Origin: Planctomycetaceae bacterium
Lineage (GTDB): Bacteria > Planctomycetota > Phycisphaerae > Phycisphaerales > SM1A02
Direction: 5' to 3'
Length of the DNA: 46,379 nt
Assembly: GCA_947474065.1 (NCBI GenBank)
Contig: CANJHD010000010.1
Coordinates: forward strand, 1-46,379
How positions within the stretch are numbered: position 1 is the first letter of the stretch; every line of letters starts with the position of its first letter. A program made the position numbers and the translations under genes. Positions 24,378-33,629 of this stretch are shown here, one piece after another. Under the pieces are notes generated by a model. It saw nothing but the letters and a program-made list of their open reading frames with translations. It did not search any database and was not told the origin of the DNA.

Positions 24378-25556
24378 TTACGCCTGACCGCCAAGCTGCA
24401 GCATCGGCAGCACGAGCGCTAGGAATATGGAAAGCACCACTGCTGCCAAGAAGAGCAGTAGCGCTGGCTCCATTAATTTCACAGCAATTCCAAGCGTGCG
24501 ATCGACGCGTTTTTCGAGCGTGTCTGCCACCCCGCCGAGAACGGTGGGGAGATTATTTGCACTCTCCCCAACGGAAATCATTTCCACAACATCTGGCTCG
24601 AAAAACCCGCTTTCCGCAAGCGGTTTCGCCAACTGTTCGCCGCTGCGAACGGCTTCGGTTGCTCGTTCCACGCTCTCCGCAAGACGCGGGTGCCCGGCAG
24701 CGTCGCGCGCAATTGTCATGGCCTGCAACATGGGAATTCCATTTGCAAGGAGTGTTCCGAGCACGCGCGTGAACCGAGCAACGCATATTGCTCGGACGAG
24801 TGCTCCATATTGCGGAACGCGTAACTCTGCATCGCGCAAACGACGCTGTAGCGCGGGGCGCTGCCATGCCCACCAAGCCGCCACGGCCAGGAGTGCAACA
24901 CCGAGCAACAGCAACGGCCATCGTTCCACCATCACATCACTGACACCCATCAGAAATCGCGTTGGAAGTGGCAGCTCGCCCTTGACGTGGAACTTCTTGA
25001 ACTTCGGAACAAAGAAGATCAACGCCGCGATCACAATTCCGAATCCAACCGCAAGCAAGATCACTGGGTAAATCAGATTGCCGATTACCTTGCTACGCAT
25101 CTCAGCTTGGTTCTCAATGAAGATAGCGAGGCGAGCGAACACATCCTCAAGAAACCCGCCGCGCTCACCGGCTCGCACCATAGCTACCTGCACATCCGGG
25201 AATACTCCGGGGTAGCGCGCCATAGCCTCCGCAAGTCGCTCGCCATCTTGCACTGCATCAGCGATGGATTGCCACGTTGCAGCAAGACGAACATTCGACT
25301 TTCCACGACCGAGCAATCGGAGCGACCGCAACAGCGGAACGCCGGCGCGAAGAAGGTCCCCAAGTTGGCGATACGAGTTCGCGAGCGCACGCGCGCCAAC
25401 ACCGCGCGCACGCGCGGCCTGGCGCTCGGCAACCTTGGTGGGCGCTAACCCGCGCGACTGGAGATCGGCAAGAGCGGCCATTTCTGATGCCGCATCAAGC
25501 GTGCCGGCAACGCGAGCACCAACGGAATCACGGGCTTCGTAAGCGAATGTCGGCAC
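24378..25556 (-). CDS. gspF: Type II secretion inner-membrane protein GspF
   Basis: A 392-residue polytopic platform protein and the first gene of the operon in this window. It starts VPTFAYEARDSVG, the usual GspF opening. It contains two T2SSF domains: the first near LGDLLRAGVPLLRSLRLL with MVRAGERGGFLEDVF, the second near LGTLLANGIPMLQAM with MISVGESANNLP. Membrane helices are at about residues 176-198, 225-245 and 365-388. It would anchor the cytoplasmic ATPase GspE and drive pseudopilus growth. The start is taken as GTG 25556 because the conserved family sequence begins there. The frame stays open to 25856, but the upstream part reads like random sequence across a repeat. Confidence 0.9.
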   Translation of the reverse strand: MPTFAYEARDSVGARVAGTLDAASEMAALADLQSRGLAPTKVAERQAARARGVGARALANSYRQLGDLLRAGVPLLRSLRLLGRGKSNVRLAATWQSIADAVQDGERLAEAMARYPGVFPDVQVAMVRAGERGGFLEDVFARLAIFIENQAEMRSKVIGNLIYPVILLAVGFGIVIAALIFFVPKFKKFHVKGELPLPTRFLMGVSDVMVERWPLLLLGVALLAVAAWWAWQRPALQRRLRDAELRVPQYGALVRAICVARFTRVLGTLLANGIPMLQAMTIARDAAGHPRLAESVERATEAVRSGEQLAKPLAESGFFEPDVVEMISVGESANNLPTVLGGVADTLEKRVDRTLGIAVKLMEPALLLFLAAVVLSIFLALVLPMLQLGGQA

Positions 25557-25856
25557 GCGCGTGATACCGGGATCGGTGCTTCGGGTTGCCAAGTAAATAA
25601 CTAACGCGGTCAATTCTTGATTTCTAGCGATGTAATGGGGCGAGTGCGGGCAGGATGCGCGGTTTCCCAAACCGGCCTTCTTACTGGCTCGCAATCGCCT
25701 TACGAGGACGGCCGCTGAGCGCGGCCCTGTCCTCTCCGGCGAGTGCGGCCAGGGTGAGCGGGTTCTAGACCGAGCATGCATGTGTGTTGCGTTGGCGAGC
25801 ACCCGCCGTGAGCGTTCGATCATCAGCAAGCTCGTTCTATTGCTTAACCTGTACAT
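25557..25856. other. Divergent intergenic region between gspF and the btuF-like gene
   Basis: This 300-nt space must hold the promoters of the secretion operon (minus) and the btuF-like/clpB pair (plus). It contains an AT-rich stretch at about 25590-25630 with a TTGACC on the minus strand, and a small hairpin CGGTTT-CCC-AAACCG (25660-25674). The structured repeat copy A follows at 25676-25785. No convincing promoter pair or coding frame was identified. Confidence 0.6.
25676..25785 (+). repeat. Structured intergenic repeat, copy A
   Basis: This segment is closely similar to 29486-29594. It folds into a long nested hairpin. The outer arm 25684-25699 pairs with 25738-25752, the middle GAGGAC (25704-25709) with GTCCTC (25729-25734), and the inner GGCCGC (25710-25715) with GCGGCC (25721-25726) around TGAGC. 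No T tract follows either side. Confidence 0.85.
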
Positions 25857-26843
25857 ATGCGCGTCGTTAGTCTGCTTCCATCAGCCACAGAACTTCTGTT
25901 TGCAGCCGGCGGCGGGGATCTGCTTGTTGGTCGGAGTCATGAATGTGATTGGCCGCCGCAGGCGTTGAGTGCTCCAATACTGACGAGTGCGCGTATTGCG
26001 CATACTGCTGGGAATTCAGGTGACCCACATGCGGTTGTTGACTCAGCTGGAATTGATGCGGCGGTTCGCGCGTCAATTGCTGCCGGTGAATCGCTTTACC
26101 GTCTTGATGAAACTCTGCTGCGTGAACTCAATCCAGATGTGATCCTGACGCAAGATCTTTGTGATGTGTGCAGTATTGATCTTCGAAGTGTTGAACGTAT
26201 CGCGCGCACATTGCCGCGCGTGCCAAAGATTGTCAACTTGAATCCAACGACGGTGTGGCAAGTACTTGATGACGTACTCACCGTGGGTGAGACTGTTGGC
26301 CGTTCCGTGCAGGCGCAGGCGGCGGCCACGGCGCTGCGTGATCGACTTTGGACTGCGAGTGAGCGCGGCGCGCCCTTTGTTGATGGTCCTTCTGTGCTCT
26401 TTCTTGAATGGACCGATCCACCATTTGTTGGTGGGCATTGGACCCCAGAACTCATCACCCTTGCTGGCGGTTCGCACCCGCTCAATGTTGTGGGTTGCAA
26501 GAGCCGCGTTGCCACCGCCGCGGAGATTATTGCGAGCGCACCCGAGCGCATTGTTGTAGCGCCCTGTGGTCTTCCACTTGATGCCATTCGTGCCTCTATG
26601 CCCGCTCTTGAACTTACAGAATGGTGGGGGAAACTTCCTGCTGTTCAGCGTGCGCGCGCGGCGCATGCGCGCGGTGAACAATGCGATGCAGTTATGCTCG
26701 TTGATGGCAACCAGATGTTCAATCGCCCCGGACCACGGTTGATCGATGCTTTGGAATGGCTTGCCGCATGGATCAACAAGCGTCCAGAACATGCGCCGGT
26801 TGGATTCCCCGCCGAGCCCTGGTGCCCCCACCACCAACAATGA
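25857..26843 (+). CDS. BtuF-like periplasmic-binding-fold protein without signal peptide
   Basis: A 328-residue protein of the cobalamin/iron-siderophore binding (PBP2 type III) family. It begins MRVVSLLPSATELLFAAGGG, followed by SHECDWP, which is typical of BtuF-related cobalamin-binding proteins. Later motifs are LNPDVILTQDLCDVC, then VLFLEWTDPPFVGGHW and MFNRPGPRLIDALEWLA. There is no signal peptide or lipobox, so the protein is predicted cytoplasmic, unlike transporter-associated BtuF. No permease or ATPase gene is next to it. It may bind a corrinoid or related ligand inside the cell; the ligand is not proven. No good ribosome site precedes the ATG, so a leaderless or weakly initiated message is possible. 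clpB follows after 10 nt. Confidence 0.8.
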   Translation: MRVVSLLPSATELLFAAGGGDLLVGRSHECDWPPQALSAPILTSARIAHTAGNSGDPHAVVDSAGIDAAVRASIAAGESLYRLDETLLRELNPDVILTQDLCDVCSIDLRSVERIARTLPRVPKIVNLNPTTVWQVLDDVLTVGETVGRSVQAQAAATALRDRLWTASERGAPFVDGPSVLFLEWTDPPFVGGHWTPELITLAGGSHPLNVVGCKSRVATAAEIIASAPERIVVAPCGLPLDAIRASMPALELTEWWGKLPAVQRARAAHARGEQCDAVMLVDGNQMFNRPGPRLIDALEWLAAWINKRPEHAPVGFPAEPWCPHHQQ

Positions 26844-26853
26844 GACTGACGCC

Positions 26854-29439
26854 ATGAACGACAAACTCACTCATGCATCGCAGGAAGCTCTCCAAGCTGG
26901 TCAAACTTTGGCGAATTCAGCAGGGCATGCTGAGTATTCACCGCTTCATCTTTTGGCTGCACTGACTACTGATTCACGCAGCGCAGCATCAAGTGCGCTC
27001 GAGTGCGCCGGAATTGATCCTCGCCGCGTGCAGGAAGTTGCACGCGCAGAGCTCAAGCGACTGCCGACCGTCGCCGGAACTCAGCCCCGACCCGGGCAGG
27101 CGCTTGGCCAAGTGATCACCGAAGCTGAGCGGATCGCGCAAACAATGAAGGACGGCTACACCACCGTCGAGCATTTGCTTCTTGCGCTTGCTTCTGCAAA
27201 CACACCAGCAAAGACCGTACTGACTACGCTTGGTACAGACGAACGAAAACTTTCGAAAGCAATCCAGGAGATCCGCGCCGCAAGCGGGATAACGAACGTG
27301 AACGATCCGAACGCTGAGAACACGATGGAGTCCTTGAAGAAATACGGCATCGACCTCACCGAGCGGGCTAGCGCTGGAAAGCTTGATCCTGTCATCGGTC
27401 GTGATGAAGAAATTCGCCGCTGCATGCAGGTCCTCAGCCGCCGCACCAAGAACAATCCGGTGCTGATTGGCGAACCCGGCGTTGGCAAGACTGCTGTTGT
27501 TGAGGGTCTTGCTCAGCGAATCATCAATGGCGATTGCCCCGAGCAGATGAAGGATGTCAAGATTGTTGCCCTTGATGTTGGACAGTTGCTTGCGGGTGCG
27601 AAGTTCCAGGGGGAATTTGAAGAGCGCTTGAAAGCGGTCATCCGCGAGGTGAGTTCATCCAACGGTCGGATCATTCTCTTCATTGATGAGATCCACACGG
27701 TCGTGAGCGCTGGCGCAAACACCGGCAGTCCAGGAGCTGGGCAACTACTCAAGCCGGCCCTCAGCCGCGGTGAATTACGCACTATCGGCGCAACCACGCT
27801 TGACGAATATCGCACGCACATCGAAAAAGATCCGGCATTCGAACGCCGCTTCCAGCCGGTCTATGTTGGTGAGCCGAGTGTGCTTGACACTATTGCAATT
27901 CTCCGTGGAATCAAGGGTAAATACGAAGCGCACCACAGCTGCCGCATTCAAGACAGCGCCCTCGTTGCCGCCGCTCAAATGAGTGCGCGATACATCGCCG
28001 ACCGGTTCCTGCCCGACAAAGCTATCGATCTCATTGACGAAGCCGCGAGCAGGCTTCGTATTGAAAATGACAGCATGCCAAGCGTGCTTGACGGTGTGAA
28101 GCGCCGCCTCATGCAGTTGGAAATTGAACGCGAAGCTCTCAAGATGGAGAAAGATCAAGAGAGCAAAGAGCGCGCAAAGAAGACAGAGAAGGACATCGCC
28201 GAACTGAAAGAAGAAGATCGGCGCCTCACCGCACAGTGGCAGGCTGAGAAGAAAGACCTTGATCTTGTCAACAATGCACAGAAGCAGATCGAGGACAAGA
28301 AGGTTGAGGCTGATCAAGCCCAGCGCGCTGGCGACTTTGAAAAAGCCGCGCGCATTCTCTATGACGACATCAAAAAACTAGAAGTGTCACAGCAGGCTGC
28401 GCAAGAGAATCTGCAGAAGCGCATGGCTTCCGGCGAGATGCTCGTCCGCGAAGACGTTGACCCTGACGCCATTGCGGCGGTGGTCAGTCGTTGGACAGGA
28501 ATTGCTGTTTCAAAGCTCGTAGAGAGTGAAAAGCAAAAGCTTCTGCACATTGAAGATGACCTGCGCAAGCGTGTTGTTGGACAGCCGGAAGCGGTCGAGG
28601 CGGTAGCCGAGGCTGTGCGTCGCAACCGCGCTGGTCTTGGAGAGTCGAGTCGACCAATCGGGTCGTTCCTCTTCCTTGGCCCGACTGGTGTTGGCAAGAC
28701 GGAGTTGTGCAAGGCGCTTGCGGAGTATCTCTTTGATACCGAGGCGGCTATGGTTCGAATCGATATGAGTGAGTTCATGGAGCAACACTCCGTAGCCCGA
28801 CTCATCGGCGCGCCGCCCGGGTATGTGGGCTACGAAGAAGGCGGGAGACTCACCGAAGCAGTGCGTCGCCGACCATACTGCGTGGTGCTCTTCGATGAAT
28901 TCGAGAAGGCGCATCCGGATGTCAGCAATGTCCTTCTGCAGGTGCTTGATGATGGTCGTCTCACTGACGGCCAGGGTCGCACTGTGGACTTCACGAACAC
29001 CATCATTGTCATGACCTCCAATATTGGAAGTCATGTCATCATGGAACTCAGTGAGAAGGGCGAAAGCGATGCGCTCATTGAGGCACATGTGATGACCGAA
29101 GTAAAGAAACACATGCGCCCGGAACTCATCAACCGCATTGATGAGCAAGTCATCTTCCATCAACTGACACGGGCAGACCTTTCAGGCATCGTTGAGATTC
29201 AACTGACAAACCTGCGCCGTCGCCTTGAAGAGCGCAAGATCACGCTGAACCTCACGCCTGGTGCGGTAGAGGCACTTGCCAACGAGGGATATGACCCGCA
29301 ATTCGGCGCACGTCCACTCAAGCGCGTGATCCAACAGCGGCTGGAGAATCCGCTTGCAACACAAATCCTGAGCGGTAAGTGTCCACCCGGAACAACCGTC
29401 ACCGTTAAGCACGAAGGCAAGAGCTTTACGTTCGAGTGA
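26854..29439 (+). CDS. clpB: ATP-dependent disaggregase ClpB
   Basis: An 861-residue Hsp100 protein that with DnaK rescues aggregated proteins in the cytoplasm. The N-domain (1-145) has two Clp repeats, including [11 protein letters not shown] and [13 protein letters not shown]-1 has Walker A GEPGVGKT and Walker B ILFIDEIH. The coiled-coil middle domain (about 400-520) is Lys/Glu-rich. AAA-2 has Walker A GPTGVGKT, the pore loop GYVGYEEGG and Walker [12 protein letters not shown]. It ends with [17 protein letters not shown]. The ATG at 26854 matches the family N-terminus. An upstream in-frame extension overlaps the btuF-like gene and is rejected. It lies 10 nt after that gene, so it is probably co-transcribed with it. 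A hexanucleotide repeat begins at its stop codon. Confidence 0.97.
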   Translation: MNDKLTHASQEALQAGQTLANSAGHAEYSPLHLLAALTTDSRSAASSALECAGIDPRRVQEVARAELKRLPTVAGTQPRPGQALGQVITEAERIAQTMKDGYTTVEHLLLALASANTPAKTVLTTLGTDERKLSKAIQEIRAASGITNVNDPNAENTMESLKKYGIDLTERASAGKLDPVIGRDEEIRRCMQVLSRRTKNNPVLIGEPGVGKTAVVEGLAQRIINGDCPEQMKDVKIVALDVGQLLAGAKFQGEFEERLKAVIREVSSSNGRIILFIDEIHTVVSAGANTGSPGAGQLLKPALSRGELRTIGATTLDEYRTHIEKDPAFERRFQPVYVGEPSVLDTIAILRGIKGKYEAHHSCRIQDSALVAAAQMSARYIADRFLPDKAIDLIDEAASRLRIENDSMPSVLDGVKRRLMQLEIEREALKMEKDQESKERAKKTEKDIAELKEEDRRLTAQWQAEKKDLDLVNNAQKQIEDKKVEADQAQRAGDFEKAARILYDDIKKLEVSQQAAQENLQKRMASGEMLVREDVDPDAIAAVVSRWTGIAVSKLVESEKQKLLHIEDDLRKRVVGQPEAVEAVAEAVRRNRAGLGESSRPIGSFLFLGPTGVGKTELCKALAEYLFDTEAAMVRIDMSEFMEQHSVARLIGAPPGYVGYEEGGRLTEAVRRRPYCVVLFDEFEKAHPDVSNVLLQVLDDGRLTDGQGRTVDFTNTIIVMTSNIGSHVIMELSEKGESDALIEAHVMTEVKKHMRPELINRIDEQVIFHQLTRADLSGIVEIQLTNLRRRLEERKITLNLTPGAVEALANEGYDPQFGARPLKRVIQQRLENPLATQILSGKCPPGTTVTVKHEGKSFTFE

Positions 29440-29474
29440 CGGTGACGGTGACGGTGACGGTGACGGTGACGGTG
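29436..29474. repeat. Hexanucleotide microsatellite (GTGACG)6 at the clpB stop codon
   Basis: Six exact GTGACG units (29436-29471) plus a partial unit. The clpB TGA (29437-29439) lies inside the first unit, and every further unit repeats TGA in the same frame. Confidence 0.95.
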
Positions 29475-29485
29475 GTCTCGTAGAG

Positions 29486-29594
29486 CCGTCTTACTGGCCC
29501 GCATTCGCCTTACGAGGACGGCCGCTGAGCGCGGCCCAGTCCTCTCCGGCGAGTGCGGCCAGGTGAGCGTGGTCCAGACTGTGCATGCAGGTGA
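29486..29594 (+). repeat. Structured intergenic repeat, copy B
   Basis: The second copy of the element at 25676-25785, in the same orientation. The outer arms 29494-29509 and 29548-29562 pair, as do GAGGAC (29514-29519) with GTCCTC (29539-29544), and GGCCGC (29520-29525) with GCGGCC (29531-29536). It lies between the convergent ends of clpB and glmS. Confidence 0.85.
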
Positions 29595-29626
29595 TTGGCG
29601 ATGGCGATGAACGTCACCCTATCCAA

Positions 29627-31468
29627 TTATTCCACAGTGACGCTCTTGGCCAAGTTGCGCGGCTTGTCGACATCCTTGCCGCGCAATACTGCGGCGTGGT
29701 ACGCGAGCAACTGCAGCGGAACCACCGTCACTAGTGGCTGCAACATTTCTGGGACATCCGGCACATAGAAGACGTCCTCGGCCATGCTCTTGATGTGCTC
29801 GTCGCCTTCAGTAGCAACCGCAATGACGTGCCCACCGCGGCTGCGAACTTCCTGAATGTTGGAAAGCACCTTCTCGTACTGACTGTTCCGCGTGGCAACG
29901 AACACACATGGCATGCCATCGTCAATCAGTGCGATCGGTCCGTGCTTCATCTCCGCGCTCGGCATGCCCTCTGCGTGGATGTAACTGATTTCCTTCAGTT
30001 TCAACGCGCCCTCCAAGGCAACCGGGTAATTCACGCCGCGACCAAGGAACAACCAATTCTCGCGCTCCATGTACTTCTCGGTGGAACGTCGAATGTGTTC
30101 GCTCTGTTGCAGAATGCGCTCAATATGCGCAGGGATCGCTTCAAGATCACGCAGCGCCGAGGAGACAAACTCCTGACTCAGCAAACGACGCCGGCCGATG
30201 TAGAGCGCCAGCATTGCTGACACCATCACCTGACCAACGAACGCCTTTGTGCTCGCTACACCGATCTCTGGTCCAACGCGCAAGTAAATACCCGCATCGG
30301 TTTCGCGAGAGATCGAACTACCAACCACATTGATTACGCCAAGAGCAAGCGCGCCGCGCGCCTTCGCCTCTTGCAGCGCGGCGAGTGTGTCTGCCGTTTC
30401 GCCACTCTGGCTCACTGCAACCACAACGCTGCCTTCACTGACGATCGGATTGCGATAGCGGAATTCACTTGCAAAGTCCCAGTCCGCAGGAATCTTCGCC
30501 CACTCTTCCATCAAGTAACTGCCGATCATTGCCGCATGCAGCGCGGTGCCTTGGCCAATCATCGTGATGCGCCGGCTTGATGCAAGCGCGCGCGCGTGAT
30601 CGCCAATCCCACCAAGAATGATCTGCCCGGCTCGGTGATCAACGCGGCCCTGCAGGGTGCGCGTCAGCGCGGCTGGCTGCTCAAAGATCTCCTTGAGCAT
30701 GAAGTGCTCGAACCCGCCAAGTTCGATCTCAGAGAGATCCATCTCAAGCGCGCGAATCTTCGCATCAACTGTGACATTGTCGATCGTGCTGGTGCGGAAC
30801 GAATCCTTGGTCAACTTGGCAACCGTGTAATCCTCAAGCGTGAATGCCTGATTCGTGTGCGCCACAATTGCACTCTGATCACTGGCAACTACATATTCAT
30901 CGCTGCCAACGCCAACCATCAATGGGCTGCCCTTGCGCGCAACAACCAAGACGCCGGGCTCCTTCTCGCACATGCAGCAGATGGCATACGCGCCAGTGAC
31001 CTCGCGAAGCGCCGCCTGGACGGCGTGCTCAAGGTCACCCTGGTAGAGCTCGCCGATCAGGTGCACTAACACTTCCGTATCAGTCTGGCCCTTAAAGACG
31101 TGTCCCTTATCCGTCAGGTAAATCTTGATCGAGGCGTAATTCTCGATGATGCCGTTGTGAACCAGTGCAATGCCATGTCCCTTGATGGGGTCGTCGCAGT
31201 GGGGGTGGGCATTGACCTCTGTCACGCCGCCGTGGGTCGCCCAGCGCGTGTGCGCGATACCAACGCCTCCGTCGAATCCGCGCTTGCCTTCAATCAGCTC
31301 CTCAAGAACACGAACGCGCCCAACGCTCTTGGCAATCTGAATAGCGCCCGTCCCGTTCTGAACCGCCACGCCCGCCGAGTCGTAGCCGCGATACTCAAGA
31401 CGCTTCAGACCCTCAAGGAGGAGTGTGGTGGCTGGCTTCTTGCCGATGTAAGCGACGATTCCGCACAT
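29627..31468 (-). CDS. glmS: Glutamine-fructose-6-phosphate aminotransferase (isomerizing)
   Basis: GlmS makes glucosamine-6-phosphate from fructose-6-phosphate and glutamine, the first step to UDP-GlcNAc for cell-wall and outer-membrane polymers. The 613-residue protein starts MCGIVAYIG, so removal of Met exposes the catalytic Cys of the Ntn glutaminase domain. RLEYRGYDSAG and the glutaminase loop THTRWATHG-type (AHTRWATHG here) follow. The isomerase half has two SIS domains, with VVAVSQSGETADTL and LFLGRGVNYPVALEGALKLKE. The C-terminus ends PRNLAKSVTVE as in the family. No glmS ribozyme-like leader was recognised in the 157 nt upstream, which it shares divergently with the cyclo-ligase gene. 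Confidence 0.97.
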   Translation of the reverse strand: MCGIVAYIGKKPATTLLLEGLKRLEYRGYDSAGVAVQNGTGAIQIAKSVGRVRVLEELIEGKRGFDGGVGIAHTRWATHGGVTEVNAHPHCDDPIKGHGIALVHNGIIENYASIKIYLTDKGHVFKGQTDTEVLVHLIGELYQGDLEHAVQAALREVTGAYAICCMCEKEPGVLVVARKGSPLMVGVGSDEYVVASDQSAIVAHTNQAFTLEDYTVAKLTKDSFRTSTIDNVTVDAKIRALEMDLSEIELGGFEHFMLKEIFEQPAALTRTLQGRVDHRAGQIILGGIGDHARALASSRRITMIGQGTALHAAMIGSYLMEEWAKIPADWDFASEFRYRNPIVSEGSVVVAVSQSGETADTLAALQEAKARGALALGVINVVGSSISRETDAGIYLRVGPEIGVASTKAFVGQVMVSAMLALYIGRRRLLSQEFVSSALRDLEAIPAHIERILQQSEHIRRSTEKYMERENWLFLGRGVNYPVALEGALKLKEISYIHAEGMPSAEMKHGPIALIDDGMPCVFVATRNSQYEKVLSNIQEVRSRGGHVIAVATEGDEHIKSMAEDVFYVPDVPEMLQPLVTVVPLQLLAYHAAVLRGKDVDKPRNLAKSVTVE

Positions 31469-31625
31469 GGTTGTTTGATTCCTTGCCGAAGTAATTGGAA
31501 GACGCGGGAGTCGCGCACTTCACCGAGAGTGGATATTGTCGACCAGACCGACCGACTACGATCGCATACTTGCATAGATCTTTGCTTAAAATTCGCTCTA
31601 GTTTAGGCGCAAACCATTGTCTGAC

Positions 31626-32285
31626 ATGCCTTTAAACACTTCAAATCACCTGCCAACGCCAGATGCTTCAAAGTCGGCATTCCGGGCGTGGGCGCGGCAA
31701 GTTTCAAAGAGCCAGGCTGACCATACTGCGGCCATCAGTGGTCAAATATGTGCCAATATTGCTGCCATCTTACGCGATCATGCTGCGAAACATAGCGATC
31801 TAAACAAGTGCCGCATCATGGTTTATATGCCGATCCGTGGCGAAATTGACCCGATCATGCTTGCATCGTGGGCGATCTCGTCAGGATGGGAGGTCTGCGT
31901 TGGATGGGGGTCAAGCCGCTCTTCCCTCCTTCAGCCAGTAGCCATCGATCCCGCCTGTATGGCCGGCGATACGTGGCACCGCGACCAGTGCGAACCCGAC
32001 GCCTGGGACATGGCCGTTCCTCGCGCCCATGTACCGGTTCGCACCGCGACCCTGACCGCGGTCGTCGTTCCAGGTCTGGCATTCGACCGCCACGGGCATC
32101 GCCTTGGGCGCGGCGCTGGTGTCTATGACCGCTTCCTCGCGACCCTTGCTCCGCACACGCTCCGCATTGGCGTCATCCCCAACGCGCAACTTGTTGACGC
32201 GCTCCCCACCGAGCCGCACGACGTTCCGATGCACTTCGTGACCACCGAGCAGCAGACGATTGCAGCCACCACTCCCGCGCCCTAA
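31626..32285 (+). CDS. 5-formyltetrahydrofolate cyclo-ligase
   Basis: This enzyme converts 5-formyl-THF to 5,10-methenyl-THF using ATP, recycling folate in the cytoplasm. The 219-residue protein has IMVYMPIRGEIDP (about 68-80) and the signature PGLAFDRHGHRLGRGAGVYDRFL (substrate and ATP loop, residues about 148-170, quoted in part). It ends with the usual RIGVIPNAQLVDALP and VPMHFVTTE. Length is normal to slightly long. The start is uncertain: the ATG at 31626 is chosen, but a TTG at 31617 has AGG at 9-nt spacing. It is divergent from glmS. Confidence 0.9.
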   Translation: MPLNTSNHLPTPDASKSAFRAWARQVSKSQADHTAAISGQICANIAAILRDHAAKHSDLNKCRIMVYMPIRGEIDPIMLASWAISSGWEVCVGWGSSRSSLLQPVAIDPACMAGDTWHRDQCEPDAWDMAVPRAHVPVRTATLTAVVVPGLAFDRHGHRLGRGAGVYDRFLATLAPHTLRIGVIPNAQLVDALPTEPHDVPMHFVTTEQQTIAATTPAP

Positions 32286-32426
32286 ACCGCGGCACCAACA
32301 ACTGCGCACGACAAGAACAAACCCGCGCAATCACTGCGGCAAATTGTGGCACAATGCCGATATCTGACACATGCACGGCATTGGACGCCGCGCTCCCGCT
32401 CGCACCGCTTGCACACGAGGTCAAGG

Positions 32427-33611
32427 ATGACCCTTCCTAGCCAATCGCCCCGTTCCCACTCGCCTATTTCCGCTGGCGCTCGCAATGCCCAGGGGATGCG
32501 CTCGCTGTTCATCGCCGTTGCGGCGATTGGACTTGGCGGCGCTGCTGCAGGATGGTTCCTGACGCATAAGAGCGAGAGCCCGGAGGTGAAGACTGAAACT
32601 GCCGCGATCACTGATCCGCTCAACACCGATGGGGCGGCGGCGACCAGCGCCAGCAACACGACAACCATCGCGGACAGCAACGTTGTCACCAACGGAACAA
32701 GTACATCGACCGCCACTCCGGCCGCCCCACTCGGTACGTCCACCACCACCGCAGTGACGACCGCTCAGTCCGCTGTCACTGGTGCGGCATCTGCAGGTAT
32801 CGCAGGAACGCCTGGAACACCAGCGACCACACCGGCCGCGACACTTGGCAACGCCTCGCAGCGCATCCAGCAGGCGAACGCGATGATCAGCAGTGATCCA
32901 ATCCGCGCCCGCGCTGAACTCACGCGCCTTCTTGATTCAAATGCACTCAGCGCAACAGAACGCGCGCAGGCATACGCCGGCATCAACGGACTTGGAACCG
33001 CTCTGTTCTTCTCACCAAAGATTGTTCCTGGCGATATCGCAAGCCAGAGTTATGTGGTGAAGAAGGGCGACAGTCTCGCCCGCATTGCCAGCCGCGAGAA
33101 ACTCGGTGTTGATTGGCGCTTCATTCAACGCATCAACGGCATGGCAAGCGAGAAGGCTCTGCGTGCTGACATGCACCTGAAGCTTGCACACGGACCATTC
33201 GACGGCGAAGTGGTCAAGGCTGATTACCGCTTCAATGTCTATACCGGCACTGGCTCCGAGCGCGTCATGGTTGCTAGCTTCCCTTGCGGAGTTGGTACCA
33301 ATGACTCCACTCCAGTTGGCACATTCAAGGTGCGTGCTGGTTCCAAGCTCATCGATCCAGAGTGGTGCAATCCGCGCACTGGCGAGAAGTTCAAGTCGAA
33401 TGATCCAAAGAATCCGATCGGCGAACGTTGGATCGGACTGCAGGGCACAACCCCTGACACCGCCAAGTTCACCGGCTACGGCATTCACGGCACCGTTGAT
33501 CCACAATCGATCGGTAAGCAAATGTCGATGGGCTGCGTGCGACTCGGTGATGCCGAAGTGCAAGTGGTCTATGAACTCATCGGCGAGTCAAGCACTATTG
33601 TGATTCGCTAA
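32427..33611 (+). CDS. Membrane-anchored LysM + YkuD L,D-transpeptidase
   Basis: A 394-residue protein predicted to face the periplasm. A short N-terminus is followed by a membrane helix at about 25-44 (LFIAVAAIGLGGAAAGWFL). A long Thr/Ala-rich linker comes next, then a helical pair near residue 145-190 (RAELTRLLDSNALSATERAQ). A LysM domain (SYVVKKGDSLARIA) spans about 207-252, and the YkuD catalytic domain about 268-394. The YkuD active-site pattern is intact: GIHGT then MSMGCVRL, giving the catalytic His and Cys. Such enzymes make 3-3 cross-links in peptidoglycan or attach lipoproteins. The ATG at 32427 has GAGG 6 nt upstream, so an earlier in-frame start at 32346 is rejected. The DUF985 gene follows after 18 nt. 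Confidence 0.92.
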   Translation: MTLPSQSPRSHSPISAGARNAQGMRSLFIAVAAIGLGGAAAGWFLTHKSESPEVKTETAAITDPLNTDGAAATSASNTTTIADSNVVTNGTSTSTATPAAPLGTSTTTAVTTAQSAVTGAASAGIAGTPGTPATTPAATLGNASQRIQQANAMISSDPIRARAELTRLLDSNALSATERAQAYAGINGLGTALFFSPKIVPGDIASQSYVVKKGDSLARIASREKLGVDWRFIQRINGMASEKALRADMHLKLAHGPFDGEVVKADYRFNVYTGTGSERVMVASFPCGVGTNDSTPVGTFKVRAGSKLIDPEWCNPRTGEKFKSNDPKNPIGERWIGLQGTTPDTAKFTGYGIHGTVDPQSIGKQMSMGCVRLGDAEVQVVYELIGESSTIVIR

Positions 33612-33629
33612 GCAACTAGGAACATACGC

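Noticed and set aside
25684-25752. Structured repeat as a rho-independent terminator
   Set aside because: The hairpins are strong, but neither copy is followed by a T tract on either strand, and copy A lies upstream of genes on both sides.
25557-25856. In-frame extension of gspF across the divergent region
   Set aside because: The extra 100 codons read through the structured repeat and lack any GspF similarity; the family N-terminus starts at the GTG at 25556.
31469-31625. glmS ribozyme or riboswitch in the glmS leader
   Set aside because: I could not find the conserved ribozyme core on the minus strand of this short divergent region; no other riboswitch pattern was recognised.
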